Counted from the first letter of the stretch, positions 47,232-59,319 are shown. The stretch: DNA of 64,000 nt from Portulaca oleracea (GCA_029582165.1 CM055877.1:20682355-20746354), one strand, 5' to 3'. Notes: generated by a model from the sequence alone, not told the origin. Program-made: numbers and translations.

Positions 47232-47580
47232 TGATGTAATTTGGCCCATGCCTGAAGTGAGTCTACCTGATGTATTTTGGCACACACCAAATGCAACAAA
47301 GGAGTCCCCATACATTTACAGGGAGAAAGAATGGGCTATGGAGGAAAGAATGAGTATAGAGGCCCAAAAGCCCATCCATATTGTGTGGTCCTTATGGAAA
47401 GAGGATGTCGAACATCCTAAAGGGCTTCAAGTCACGCCTAGTCCACGTTAAAATCCTAAGTCCCTAGCCCAAAGTGAATTTCACAATTTTGAACATTTCA
47501 GTTTGAATTTCAGGGTTTTGGCATTTTGATGTATCTCTTTACATTTCTAGGGTTTTTTTTACATTTCTAGTTGGGTAATT
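47232..47580 (+). mobile_element. LTR 1 of the decayed chromovirus (shortened)
   Basis: Shares blocks with 49480-49658 and 50267-50380: ATTTTGGC, AATGCAACAAAGGAG, GAGAAAGAA, TCACGCCTAGTCCA and TTTTGATGTATCTCTTTACA. It stops early compared with LTR 2, so most of the promoter and U5 region is deleted. No primer site is visible to its right. An open frame (47137-47451) crosses from the pol tail into this LTR. Confidence 0.65.
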
Positions 47581-47591
47581 AAGTAGGGTTT

Positions 47592-49055
47592 GACTTCAAA
47601 GTTGACATTCCTGAATTTGACGGTAATCTTGATCCTGAAGTCTTTCTTGATTGGACTCAAGCTGTTGAAAGAGTTTTTGACCTAAAAGATGTTCCTGATG
47701 AGAGGAAGGTCAAATATATTGCTCTTAAACTGCGAAAGCATGCTAGTATCTAGTGGACTAACTTGCAGAAGAAGAGACAGAATGTCGGAAAATAAATGAT
47801 CAAAACTTGGGAAAAGATGAAAAAGAAACTTCACTCTAAGTTTCTTCCTGTGAGCTACTTCAAAGACAACTACTTGAAGCTTCAACAACTCTCCTAAGGA
47901 GCTAAAACTGTCGAAGAGTATACTAAGGAGTTCGAACACCTTCTATGGAGGTGTGATCTAAAAGAAGATGAACCTCAAACTCTAATGAGGTATCTTGTTG
48001 GATTGAATGAAAGCTTAAGGTATGTGGTCGAGGCTCAACCTTATGATCCTCTTGAAGAATTAAGTACCTTGGCTAACAAAGTGGAATAGCAAAGAAAGAG
48101 AAGGGGAAAGGAGGCGACAAACAGAAACCCTAGCTCACAAAGAACCTCATACTCAGCCCAAACCTACACTCCACAAAAGAGCCAAACACCCTCCCAAACA
48201 CCGTCCACAAAGACGCCCCACAATCCGTCCCAAACCATCCTTAAACCGATCCAGGCTACGCCAATGGACAAGAGGAGGTGCTCCAGGTGGCAAGGGCTCG
48301 GCCATATAGCCTCTGAATGCCGTAACAAGAGAGCCATCACCCTCATGGAGTTTCAAAACGCTCTCTTCGAACCTGAACCAGATGATGTGGAAGAGGAGGA
48401 ATGCGCTAATCATAGAAAACCTACTGATGAGGTTGTAGAAGAACCACATGAAGAAGAGATGCTGGTTATGAGGAGAGTTCTCAATAGCTCCCCAGTTTCT
48501 GAAGATCAACAACAAGGAGAAGCCATCTTCCATTCTTGTTATACTGTGAAAGGGAAAGTTTGTTCTTTGATCATTGATGGTGGAAGTTGTACTAACGCAA
48601 CTTCTCTTACTATGGTGAACAAACTTCAGCTCCCCATAAGCCCTCATCCCTCGCCATACACTGTTCACAGGCACAACCAGGGTAAAGGCTTAAAGGTGGA
48701 TCAACGCTGTTTGGTAAGCTTTTCTATTGGAAAGTCTTTTGAAGATACAATATGGTGCGATGTACTACCTATGGATGCTTGTCATATTCTGCTTGGAAGA
48801 CCATTACTAATTGACAAGAGCGTTATGCATGATGGAAGAGCTGATACCTATTCTCTTATGGTACAAAACAAGAAGGTAACCCTAGCTCCTCTAAAAGCAT
48901 CCAAACCAAAAGGAAGTAACCCAAATCTCATCACTTTTATGATCACTGAATGCCTTGAGTTTAGTGGACATAAGGATGTCATCCCCACAAACCGTAGCCA
49001 CAACAAACCCACAAAAGAACCCACTCTCGTCGTCCCTCACGAGAGCGCAGGCTAG
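47592..49055 (+). pseudogene. Chromovirus gag-protease, broken in gag
   Basis: One frame throughout. Gag starts DFKVDIPEFDGNLDPEVFLD and continues to RYLVGLNESLRYVVEAQPYD. In-frame stops are TAG 47751, TAA 47793, TAA 47895 and TAG 48087. The zinc knuckle is CSRWQGLGHIASEC, with the second Cys replaced by Trp. The protease follows: CSLIIDGGSCTNATS (catalytic Asp) and HILLGRPLLIDKSVMHDG. The last 264 codons (48264-49055) are open and end in a stop. In intact relatives this is the particle protein plus processing enzyme. Confidence 0.85.
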
Positions 49056-49479
49056 AAAACCTCAACAGCGACCGCTCCACGTGAAGTCCAGCATCACGTG
49101 AGCCCTATTGACATCCCAACGGTTCAAAAGCCAGTTGATGATCCTCCAAGCGCCCTCTTGGTTACAAACAAGAAGGGAAGTTCACACATGGGAACCAACA
49201 AGATTAAATACAGGGTTCCTATCCCTAGAGTTGGAGATCTGAGAGGTGGGTGCTACATGGTTCAAATTTAAGAAGGGAATACTGAGTTCAAAACTAAAGG
49301 AGGTCTAAATGAATGGTTAGCCAAGTCTGGTGGTCTAACTAATGCTCTCACTGTTTTTATGGGACTTATGAATCAGGTTTTGAAGTCCCTTAGTGGCAAG
49401 TGTCTTGTTTTTTACTATGACAAGAGGAGAAAGAACACCCTCCAAGTTTGAGGACAAACGTTTTTCAACAAGGGGGGAA
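49056..49479 (+). pseudogene. Chromovirus RT fragment joined to the pol 3' tail
   Basis: KIKYRVPIPRVGDLRGGCYM, a stop, then TEFKTKGGLNEWLAKSGGLT and LMNQVLKSLSGKCLVFYYD. The frame is cut inside the catalytic YxDD box (only YYD remains) and joins directly to KRRKNTLQV, a stop, and the [13 protein letters not shown] tail read in another frame. Thus the RT palm end, RNase H and integrase are deleted. Confidence 0.78.
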
Positions 49480-49658
49480 TGATCGATGTATTTTGGCCCA
49501 CGCTAAATGCAACAAAGGAGACCCCATACAATTACAGGGAGAAAGAACGGGCTATGGAGGAAAGAACGAGTATAGAGGCTTAAAGGCACATCCATATTGT
49601 GTGCTCCTTATGGCAAGAGGATGTCCAAACATCCTAAAGGGCTCCAAGTCACGCCTAG

Positions 49659-50258
49659 TAGGGGTGTGCGCGGATCGGATAACCGATCCGAGCATAAATT
49701 TGGATCGGTTAACCGTATGTTTGGATAGTTAAAATCATAATCCGTATCCGAACCGAAAGTTCCGGTAAACCGGACTTTCGGTTAACCGAATTAACGGATT
49801 ATAAAATTTGCGATTCGTATCCGATCTGAAAGTGTCGGTTAACCGAATTTCAGATCGGATAACCATATATCCACGGATTATAAAGCACTCATACAATAAT
49901 AATCATTGTCCTTCTTACCTTTATGGGTAAAAATTGTAAACTTTATGTATTGTGTTACATTTCTACGCTAATGACTACTAATTTACAACAAAAAAAATAA
50001 CATTTGAGAGATTCAAAGTTGAAAATGAATTATTTTCGGATAAACGATGGATTATCCGAATTTTTCAACCCTCAGTCCGTATCCGATCCGTGATCCATGG
50101 AAAAAATTTGGATAAGTTAATTATCCGAATTTTTCAACCCACAAAATTTGGATAATTTGGATAACTTCTAAAATTACCCGCAAATTATCCGTTTTTTCGG
50201 ATCGGAAAATCGAACTTTTGATCGGATCACGAATTATGGATTTTTTTTCCCACCCCTA
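49659..50258. mobile_element. hAT-type MITE
   Basis: TAGGGGTGTGCGC to CCCACCCCTA, 600 bp, with 8-bp duplication ACGCCTAG at 49651-49658 and 50259-50266. LTR 1 has a single CACGCCTAGTCCA at the same place (about 47432-47446). The interior repeats GGATCGG/CCGATCC and GGTTAACCG motifs. There is no transposase. Confidence 0.92.
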
Positions 50259-50432
50259 ACGCCTAGTCCATGCAAAGGCTCAAGTCCCAAGCCCAAAGTG
50301 AATTTCACAGTTTTGACCATTTCAGTTTGAATTTCACGGTTTTGGCCTTTTGATGTATCTCTTTACATTTATAGTTGTGTGAGGTGCCAAGTATATATGA
50401 ACTTGGACACCATGTCTTAGAAGTCGAGATTA

Positions 50433-50470
50433 GTCTAGAATGATCTAGAATGGTCTAGAATGTTCTAAAA
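50433..50470 (+). promoter_or_regulatory. Degenerate heat-shock-element-like array in LTR 2
   Basis: GTC, GAA, ATC, GAA, GTC, GAA, TTC, AAA follow each other with exactly two bases (TA or TG) between them, a strict 5-bp rhythm. GAATGTTC is a perfect pair and the three other TTC positions are xTC. Activity is untested. Confidence 0.45.
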
Positions 50471-50760
50471 GGTTAGGAGGTCACGAGTGGTGTGTGTGAT
50501 GTGTGTTTTGGCGCCAATCATCATAGTCCTAGATAAGATTGGCTTATTTTGTAACTAATCCATCGTGGATTAGGAAAGCCAAGTCCTAAAAGGATTATTA
50601 TCTTTTGTAACTAACTCCCCTTAGGATAAGGAGTCCTAATAATAATAATAATATAATGTTCGAGGGAGACACTCACCCCATTCTTCTTATGGATGGCATG
50701 TCCACCATTCACCTCTACAGACTTTTCCCCATTCTTTTCCATAAGAGGTCCTATAACATC

Positions 50761-52278
50761 TCGTAGGACCCTATTTCACAATTACAAAAGCATTATCATT
50801 TATACAACTTTCCTGACAAAGGATTATACTTTTGAAGGCAAGTAAATCTTGATTACCATTCTGGAATTTCCGTTTGTGCATCTCTATTGACACCTTGTAC
50901 GTTTGATCCATTCTAATGCGAAAAAAAGTTAAGTGCACAGATGGTTATCTATATATAAGAAAGATAAGGCAGTCTAAATATATCTTAGATATAATGATAC
51001 ACTCCAACAAAAAATACAAATTAAGCCACATAGCTTCCAAAGGGAGTATCCGCCATTTCAAAGACTCTAGAAAGAATAGTTGCAGATTAATCAATATGCT
51101 TGAGCAATTGAATCGCGACAAACTTAACTACAAAAATTACTGAAATTACACCAGGGTTGGCTGTATATTTAACAACTCTTCTCTCTCTTTTTTTATTCCA
51201 CTTGTTATCCCTCTTAACCCTAAAAAATTAAACACAAAGCATGTGTGTACCTTTCGTAGTTGTAATCAAGTTTTACTACAAAAATTGATGCCATATAATC
51301 TGTTTCCTAATCAAGTTCATTACAGTAAGTATAACAAGGGGAAAACATACAGAACTTTCAGGCAAGCTCACCAAGGTTTAAACAAATGAGCTTCAGAGAC
51401 AAGGGTTAACTTAGGGGAAGTTCAGGACAAAAACAAGAAAAAATGTAAAGATGCAATAGAGCTGCAGAAAGTTAGACACCAGAGCCGACAGAGACAAAGG
51501 ATGAAAAAAATAAAAGATACTAGAACTCTCTACATAGACAACTTTATAACCATTTAGAAACCTGGAAATACAGCATATAGCTTAAAACTTCTCAACGGAA
51601 CCCTTAATAGACTTACATGACAATGCATGAAGCAAGGGTGACTTCATCCCAATGCAACGCAAGATCAAAGAATTCAGAATCTAATTAGCTCCTAAAACAC
51701 TCCGAAAAGGCCTTATTTTCATCCAGGGACGAGCAAGAAGTGAATCAGAGACGGCCACAGCCACCCTCGATTTTTTGTAGACAAGCGATTTTATGGCCAT
51801 GCAATATTACAAATTCGATAAAATTGAGTTGGTTTTTCATATTATGGCCCCCATAAATGGTTCAATCTATATATAAGCATACAAAGTCAACCCTACAATT
51901 CGACCAAATAACTTAATGGTAAGGGAAACACTTACAACATCTGTCTAATGCATTGTTGGTTTTAAGCCCGATAGTCGCCCTCGAGAGAGTGCACCGGGAG
52001 ATAGAATTCTCAACTTTGTTGAACCTTTCCCTTGGGGTCCCGTATTCCCTATTTCGGGGAAAAACCGCAAAACATAAACCTAAACATATTACCATATAAA
52101 TCAGGACATAAAAACCAACAACAACATATATATAAGGAAATTAAAAACATAAATAACTTCCTACATAATGACATTCACCCCAAAATATAAAATAAAATTA
52201 CAATTAAGATAGAGTGCACAAGCCAAAACCATAACATCATAAGTAAGTCTTGTTACATAACCATAAGGTTTTTGGAAC
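50761..52278. other. Unassigned non-coding DNA left of the CACTA gene
   Basis: About 1.5 kb without a convincing gene. It may include the 3' subterminal region of the CACTA element, but I found no CACTA-type terminus. Frames at 50916-51143 and 51913-52095 have no recognisable motif. Confidence 0.4.
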
Positions 52279-55200
52279 TCATTTTCGCCTAGATCTTTTG
52301 GATTTTCTAGCCGATGAAGATACATGAACAACTTCTGCTTGAGCATCAACAGGAGGGCAAACATTTGTATATTCGAGGTCATCATTGGAGGCATGTGTGG
52401 CAAGTTGGGTAGTAAATGAAGCATTTTCTTGATAAGCTTCATTATCATCTTCATTTGCTTGACCCTCAACTCTATCGATAGCTGGCTCATAGGAATCTCG
52501 AGGTTGTACCTTCACCACAACACGCCAACCCTTTTGGCTAATATCATTCACATAAAAAACTTATGATGATTGAGCTGCCAGCACAAAAGGATCATCAATA
52601 TTGAGAAGGCGTTGAGAATTTACACTCAAAGCCAAACTTATCGACCTTAACTCCCCTTTTTGGATCTATATCCCACCAATTACATCGAAAGAATAAAACC
52701 TCATTGCCCCCCGTGTACTTCAAAGTAAACACCTCTGTGAGTACCCCATAGTAGTCTATATTAGCTCCTCCATCCCCATCATTACCAACCACTAAAACTC
52801 AACTGTTTTGTATCTTTGCCCCAATATCTCTACTCAGTGTGTGAAATTTATAGCCATTAGTAACACAACCGCTACAACTCTTCACATATGGAGTAGGCCC
52901 TTGACCAAATGATAATAATTCATTTCCATGGGGACATGCTCCTTTTTGGTCCAACTCCTTTACCTATGATTACAAAGGAAAAATATATATAAGACATCCA
53001 ATAGTTCACACAAAAGGGAATGAAAACACTATATATCCAGTAATTAGCAACTCACTTTGACCTTAAACCACTTGACAAAGTGATCATTCTTTTCATCTTG
53101 GGTCATTTCCTTCGAATCATTCTCCAACATAAAATCACGTTCTCTAAGGAATAAAAACATTAGTATTTCATTTTGATACTTATAATATGTTTGAAATAGA
53201 TATAAAAGATGTAACTTACTCTATAAAAGGTAGAACTTCGGGGCAATTCATCAAAGCATACGTATGGACTTTATATTTTTGACGCTCATCCATGTCCAAC
53301 AGTTTCGGAGCTCCAAGTAGCCTACTAGGATGTGAAAAAATACTTACAACTTTATTATATTGTACCCCACCGTCATTATATCGCCTCGAATGCTTCTCAT
53401 TGCCATGTAAATATCTTGCACAAACAGTCGTACACTCATTTGCAACATTGCCTTCAGCCATTGAACCCTCGGGACGTGCTCTATTACGAACACGTGACTT
53501 TTGTTCATAGAGGCTTTGCTCCCCAGAATACATCCAACAAAATGTTACCGGCCCACCTATAATAGCCTCATCTGCCAAATGTATAGGCAAATGTAGCATG
53601 ACATTAAAACATGCCAAAGGAAACTACCTTTCTAACTTGCACAAAGTTAGTGGCATTTGGGCCTTGATCATCTCCAAGTCTTCAATCTTTAATGTCTTAG
53701 CACATAGGACATTGAAAAACATAGACATTTCAATGATTGCCTCACTAACTTCTTTAATGGGCATGCCTGTGCGAATGACTAAGGGAAGTAGTCTCTCAAG
53801 AAGAATGTGGTGATCATGACTCTTCAATCCTGAGATCTTACATTCTTTCACATTTACACACCTTGATATATTTGAGCAAAATCCATCTGGGACCTTTGCT
53901 TCCTTTAGAAATTTGCACAACTCTTGTTTTTGCTTCAAGGATAATACATAAGGAGCTGGAGGTAACTCAAGCTTGGTACCCTTTTGACGAGGATGTAAGT
54001 CTGCCCTAATATTAAATGCTTGCAAATCTAATCTAGATTTGTCATTATCTTTTGTCTTCCCCTTCATGTTCATCAAAGTTCCAAGAAGGATATCAGACAC
54101 GTTCCTCTCCCAATGTGCATGACATCCAAATTATGCTTAAGCAAATTGGTTTCCCAATAAGGTAGCTCAAAAAAGATACTTCTCTTATTCCAATTATCCC
54201 CCCTCTTTTGATGGTCAATTTTTACCTTTACACGGGGATCTTTGCGAAGGGGAATGCCCTTAAGATCGCGTACTTGTTTCTGCACATCCTTCCCTGCTAG
54301 TGGTTTAGGAGGCTCTTCAAGCTCTACATCCCCAAACCAATCTTTCTTTTTGCGCCAACTGTGATTTTCAGGTAAGAAGCGTCTATGTCGCATATAAACT
54401 TCCTTAGCACTATGCTGTAATTTAAGAGAGTGAGTGTATTTGTGACAAACATGACATGCGAGTTTTCCTTTCGTACTCCAGCCAGATAAAATTCCATAAG
54501 CTGGAAAATCATTTATCGTCCACATTAACGACACAAACAACTTGAAATTTTCCTTTCAAAGATGCATCATATGTCTCAACCCCTATCTCCCATAACTCCT
54601 TCAATTCTCCTCTCAAGGGTTGTAAGTATACATCTATCGCGTCGCCAGGACCCTCAGGGCCAGGAATGATTAGGGACAAGATATAATTTTTCTGTTTCAT
54701 ACAGTTCCACGGAGCTACATTGTATGAAATAAGCATCACAGGCCAAACACTATAAGGAGTCGATGTATTGGAAAATGGTTGAAACCCATCACTCATCAAC
54801 CCAAGTCTCACATTGCGTGGTTCTGAAGCAAAATCCTTGTGAAGCTCATCAAAATGTTTCCAAGCTTTTGAATCATCAGGGTGTCTCATTACCCCATCTT
54901 TAACACGTTCTTCATGATGCCACCTCATTTCAGATGCAGTTTTAGAGCACATGAAGAGACGTTGCATACGTGGCTTCAACGAAAAATGGCGTAATACTTT
55001 CACTGGTATTTTTTTACCATTTTTCCCTATTTTTTCATCTCCGTTGTGCTTCTTATCTTGCCACCTTGACGCATGACACAATTTACAAGCATCAAGATTT
55101 GCATCTTGTTTCCAAAATAGCATGCAATCATTCCTACATGCATCAATCTTGTTGTACGAGAGACCTAGATTCTTAATAGTTTTCTTGGCCTCATAATACG

Positions 55201-55842
55201 AACTTGCTAATGTGGACCCAGAGGGCAACAACTCCTTCAAAAACTCCAACAACATTGTAAAGGATTCATTACTCCACCGACCCAAAGATTTAATATGCAA
55301 CAGTTTGACCATTGCGGATAACTTAGAACACTTAGATCCCGCATAAGCAGGTTGGTCCAAGTCCTTCAGTAACATAAAAACTTCTTTGCGTCATCATTAG
55401 GTACCTCAGGACTATGGTAAGTGCTAGAAGCTCCCACCTCGACGCCCTTTTCAGTTAATCCATAGTAAATTGGGAACAAGTCTCTCACCATTTCATCCAT
55501 TTCGTCATCACTTTGTGAATTCGACTCATTCTCCGATTCTTCTTCACCATGAAATTCTTCTTCCATATCATAATCGTCACAATCAAGATCATTGGGCCCT
55601 TCCCCGTGATGATACCAATATGTGTATCCCTCAAGTATCCCATATGCTATAAGATGCATCTCAACAACCTCTCTTCTGTACTCATTTGAATTACAACACC
55701 TAACACAAGGACACTTGACTATATCTATCCCCTCACCTAATCGATTGAAAGCAAACGAAAGGAACTCCTTCACTCCTTGGCTATATTCATCACTAAGACG
55801 ATCAATAGAGGACAAAGTCATCCAACTCTTATTTGGTGCCAT
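52279..55842 (-). pseudogene. En/Spm (CACTA) TNP2-type transposase, broken
   Basis: Minus strand from ATG 55842. The N-terminal transposase-associated domain (MAPNKSWMTL, IVKCPCVRCCN, WYHHGE) spans 55366-55842. The TNP2 core spans about 53624-55375: CRNDCMLFWKQDANLDAC, LGLMSDGFQPFSN, GPEGPGDAIDVYLQPL, TINDFPAYG, FFELPYWETNLLKHNLDVMH. The C-terminal domains are RPEGSMAEGNVANECTTVC (53216-53617), NGYKFHTLSRD (about 52830-52870) and DYYGVLTEVFTLKYTGG (52595-52792). Introns are likely (donor GTAAGT after 53217, exon about 53057-53146). One-base shifts lie near 55375, 54545, 54107 and 52625, and stops near 53623 and 52799. It would cut and paste the element. This copy is dead. Confidence 0.85.
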
Positions 55843-56119
55843 GAATGTGCAAAGAAATTGATTATAAGAACCTATTTGTCAATAATGAAATTGGAATACA
55901 CTGAGTTTTAGTGTATATGGTATGGAGATAGTACTTTCAAACAATGCATATTAGGATATAACAATGACACAAAAAATTCAGACTATCTGCATGTGAGGAA
56001 GAATCCATCAATGTTAATGTCTACTATCAGAGAAAACACATGACCAAAGAAAACCATATCAACTCATAACTAAAGGAAAAGATCCCACAAATTAAACAAT
56101 TTAAGTGCACAAGTACATA
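55843..56119 (-). other. Spacer or intron between PB1-like frame and transposase
   Basis: No frame. The left exon boundary may be the GTAAGC donor at about 56145 on the minus strand. If spliced, the PB1-like part would be the 5' end of the transposase transcript. Confidence 0.4.
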
Positions 56120-56758
56120 TCAACATACATTTGGATTTTGCTTACCATCCACACCTGCAGCAGTTGATGATAGACCTCCGTTTTGGGTTGAAGTCAATGA
56201 CCGTTGGGTAACTTGTTTCCTTGGTGGTAGTGAATCTATATGTGTCCTGTATTCTAGGGTTGCGGCAGGTGGAACTTTAGAACTATGATAGTCAATGGTT
56301 ATGACATCACTTACATCAACAAAGTTACGAGCAATCAAAAGCAAAGGAAGGCCTTCAACTGGCTCATCTACTGCATATATATGAACTACTCTGCATTTTT
56401 TAAGCTTAGGTGCCATATCTATAATGCATTTCGAACCAAATATCCTCCTCACCTCACTACCCTTATTGGAACACCTTCACCAAATTTCACTCACATTGCC
56501 CTTGTAATTGAAATCTTCCTTGAAAATAGATTTCAACTCAGTCAAAGACAACTTGTCATAATCGTAGTCAAGTGTTTTCGAACCTAACTCCCCCACGTAA
56601 TGAATTTTATTTTTCCTTTCCTCAAATTTACCCCCATAATGGAGGTGCAATGTGATGATATAATCTATAGACATCTGCAATTTCAAAAACCGGATCATTA
56701 GCTTCTTAAGGACATCCATATCATAAACAACCAAAAAGTACCAATTAACAATTAGCAA
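56120..56758 (-). pseudogene. PB1-like domain protein next to the CACTA transposase
   Basis: One minus-strand frame with one stop at about 56474-56476. ITLHLHYGGKFEER, KIHYVGELGSKTLDYDYDKL and SLTELKSIFKEDF resemble the PB1-like domain (HHGG..YVGG..D..D.S..E) found in plant MULE- and CACTA-associated proteins. FGSKCIIDMAPKLKKCRVVHIYA and a polar tail follow. It lies 0.28 kb upstream of the transposase start in the same orientation. It could be a 5' exon of the transposase or a second element protein (the TNPA position). Confidence 0.5.
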
Positions 56759-57640
56759 TGAGCGAAGAAATATTTACAAACTGTTACAACAATAAGAACT
56801 TCTTTAACATCACAAACAGCCAAAAACCGAACATAAAAACAGACAAATGATTTCATTAAACATCAAATAGACCACATAGTCTAAGTCTGAGTTTTTTTTC
56901 CCCCAATTCATGAATCGCACTTTTTGTGTCCAATTTTTTAAATGAACCATTGTTGGTCCCCACTTGGTATGCCAATTTTTAAAAGAGTGAACATAATATA
57001 TAGCCATCACGAGATCAGTACACATGGTTTGATAGCATCACTGACGATTCCCTCAGAAAACAAACCCTAAAGTGTAACTCAGAAAAGTTGTCATTATTCT
57101 TTCACATTTAACAATAGAACATCCCAAAATTGCATCTCATGCACGTTCCCAAATCATCTTATTAAGAAACAGACATAGAATGAAATTACAGTGCAATTAT
57201 TGAAATGCACTTTTAGTATGTATTACCTCGAGAGAGAAACAGGAAGAATACAGAAGCGAGCGGCGAATTCGGTCGGATCGACAGTGCTTAAATCGCCGGC
57301 GAGGAGGGGACCGAATTTCACTATGAAATAATTCAACCAGAAACTGTTAGCAAATGATTAAAATATGTGAAATTGAAGAAATGTGGAGGTTTTAAGGACC
57401 AAACCCAAGATTCAGATCGATCGATGAAAATGGAGGGGTGAAGGAAGGAAGAATGAAAGGAAGGAGGACGTCGGTGACGGCGGTGCCCGACGATCAACCT
57501 CGCAAGCAACAACGGTATGGTGGGGGGTGATCAGTGATGTCCTTCAGCAGGTCACTAATCGAGCTTCGATACAGTATGGATGCATGGAGAGATTGATCGA
57601 GCTATAGATTTTCATTGATCGATAGTGTAGATGCAATAAT
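56759..57640 (-). other. 5' region of the CACTA-related gene (non-coding)
   Basis: No recognisable protein. On the minus strand a GAG|GTAATA donor-like site at about 57230 follows a GC-richer stretch (57240-57330) and could mark a leader exon. I could not find a CACTA terminus up to 58000. Confidence 0.35.
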
Positions 57641-58494
57641 GGGTATAGGTGTAGGTTTTGACTCTTTGAAAAAAAGTTTTCTTATTTTTAAATAACTTTA
57701 ACCTAGTAAATTATAATATATGTTCTAATTTGGGTGCCTACTTCCATCCAACTTTAAACAATGGAATGAAATTAGAATTTCATTGTTTTTAGCTTAACTC
57801 TAAACAATGCTGGTAGATTTACAAATATGAAAAGTTAAAATGTCCCTAAAAATTACTACCTCCGTCCCTAATTGTATGTCAAAAAAATTAACTCGTCAAA
57901 ACCAATAAACATGGAGAATGGGGTAAAAAGTTTCCAAATTGTCAAAAATAATCTCATAATATTCTTCAAATGAGGTAAAGAACGTATTTAATGAATTGTA
58001 GTTTCCAAATGGTTTTTCATATTTTTTTCAAATGGTTTTTCATATTTTTTTCATTCCTACACTATCTTGTTTTTGTTTTTTTTCGTTCCTGCCTCTAGAA
58101 AGTTAATGAATTGTAGTTCTAAAACGCTGTAAATTCATTAAAAATCATTGTAAAGTGTTATACTAAGTTTTGAATCAAATGCAACACAAAATCTATAATT
58201 CCCTTAAAAATATCTCACTACAATCCAATTTTATTTTCTTTTGGACCACCAGAATACAAAGTGAAAGTACGGTCCACCATTATCCAATTGGTGAAAGTAG
58301 GGATTATTACAATCCAATTGTTGAGATGTTTCTACAAATTTTACATTCATAATTTGTAGTAAAATGATTGATTAGTTAATTAATGTATGTCATTTTGTTA
58401 TAAACTATATTTTTTTGTATTTTAAATTATTGTTTATGGAATTATGGTGGAAAATTTTAGAAAATAATGAATTAAAACAATAATAAAATCAAAA
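57641..58494. other. AT-rich DNA with a one-sided Stowaway-like end
   Basis: CTACCTCCGTCCCTAATTGT at 57858-57877 is a Stowaway-type terminus, but no matching inverted end occurs within the next kilobase. ATGGTTTTTCATATTTTTTT is directly repeated at about 58010-58055. Nothing else recognised. Confidence 0.4.
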
Positions 58495-59045
58495 TTTGGG
58501 AATATTTTAAATTATTGAGTGCCTTATTGAGCCTCTTGTTTGTGAGTGACGTTAAACTCTCAAAATTGGTTAATTCTACTACAGTATCAAGGATTTGGCA
58601 ATCCTTGTGGTGGGTGTAGAGCTTGGTAGCTTCGATGGTGGTGTGCCTGTATCCATTGAGGTCATCAAGTCCATTGCTCTTGTGATAATCGGTCATGGTG
58701 TGCCTGTATTGATCGGTAATCACTTGATTCTATCCTTTATCTTTCTGCATTTTCCATCCCTTATTATCCATTTTAATCCATTTGAACAAGTCCCAAAATC
58801 CTTCATGAGTTCTTGATGTTATTTGCCCATCCGATCACATTTCACACATCACCCATTTCATCCATTTGTGTTTTGGTGTTTATGCTCTGTTTTGGAGGAG
58901 ATTGTGATTGGGGCTCTGTTGTGAGCTCTGTTTTGGAGTTGTTTGCATTCGATTATCAGTTGTGAGGTCCAGATTCTAGTTTTGTGTGTGTCCGCTTGGT
59001 GTCTGTGAGGTCATTACTCTGATCCTAGCGACCTTGCATACATCA
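58495..59045 (+). mobile_element. Truncated 5' LTR
   Basis: Nearly identical to about 62540-63095 (GAGTGCCTTATTGAGCCTCT to GCATACATCA). The upstream U3 part, including the heat-shock-like cluster and TATA box, is missing. The break lies close to the transcription start expected from the TATA box of the 3' LTR. Confidence 0.85.
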
Positions 59046-59048
59046 ACT

Positions 59049-59060
59049 TGGTATCAGAGC
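59049..59060 (+). other. Primer-binding site, tRNA-iMet type
   Basis: TGGTATCAGAGC, a perfect initiator-methionine tRNA complement, three bases after the LTR end. Confidence 0.93.
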
Positions 59061-59319
59061 TGAGTTTCATCTTGGGGGGGAGTATATTGGTGTTGTTCTT
59101 GATGTTGGGTAGTAGCAGAACACCTCATGAAGTTGCAGAGCTAGCTACCATCTTGGTGAGTTAGTTTTGATTCCTTTTGAGCCTAAACCTGTCCCAAATC
59201 AGCCCAAACACACAGCCCCAAAAAAATCCCAGCAGCCTTGATGATTCGTTTCAAATTTCTTTGAGCCTAAACACATCCCAAAATCAGCCCAAACACATAG
59301 CCACAAAAAACCCACAGCC

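Larger units (their letters stand above)
49480..50760 (+). mobile_element. LTR 2 of the decayed chromovirus, with an hAT MITE
   Basis: Starts TGATCGATGTATTTTGG after a GGGGGG purine run. Interrupted at 49659-50258 and resumes with GCCTAGTCCATGC. A heat-shock-element-like repeat lies at 50433-50470 and a TATA-like ATATAATG at about 50651. The right end is not certain (somewhere between 50690 and 50770), because LTR 1 is too short to show it. Confidence 0.65.

Noticed and set aside
57858..57877. A complete Stowaway MITE
   Set aside because: Only one terminus is present. I found no inverted partner or TA-flanked right end within about 1 kb.
50761..58494. CACTA terminal inverted repeats around the transposase
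   Set aside because: I looked for CACTA...TAGTG ends on both sides and saw only isolated CACTA-like words (for example 58213) without subterminal repeats. The element limits stay open.
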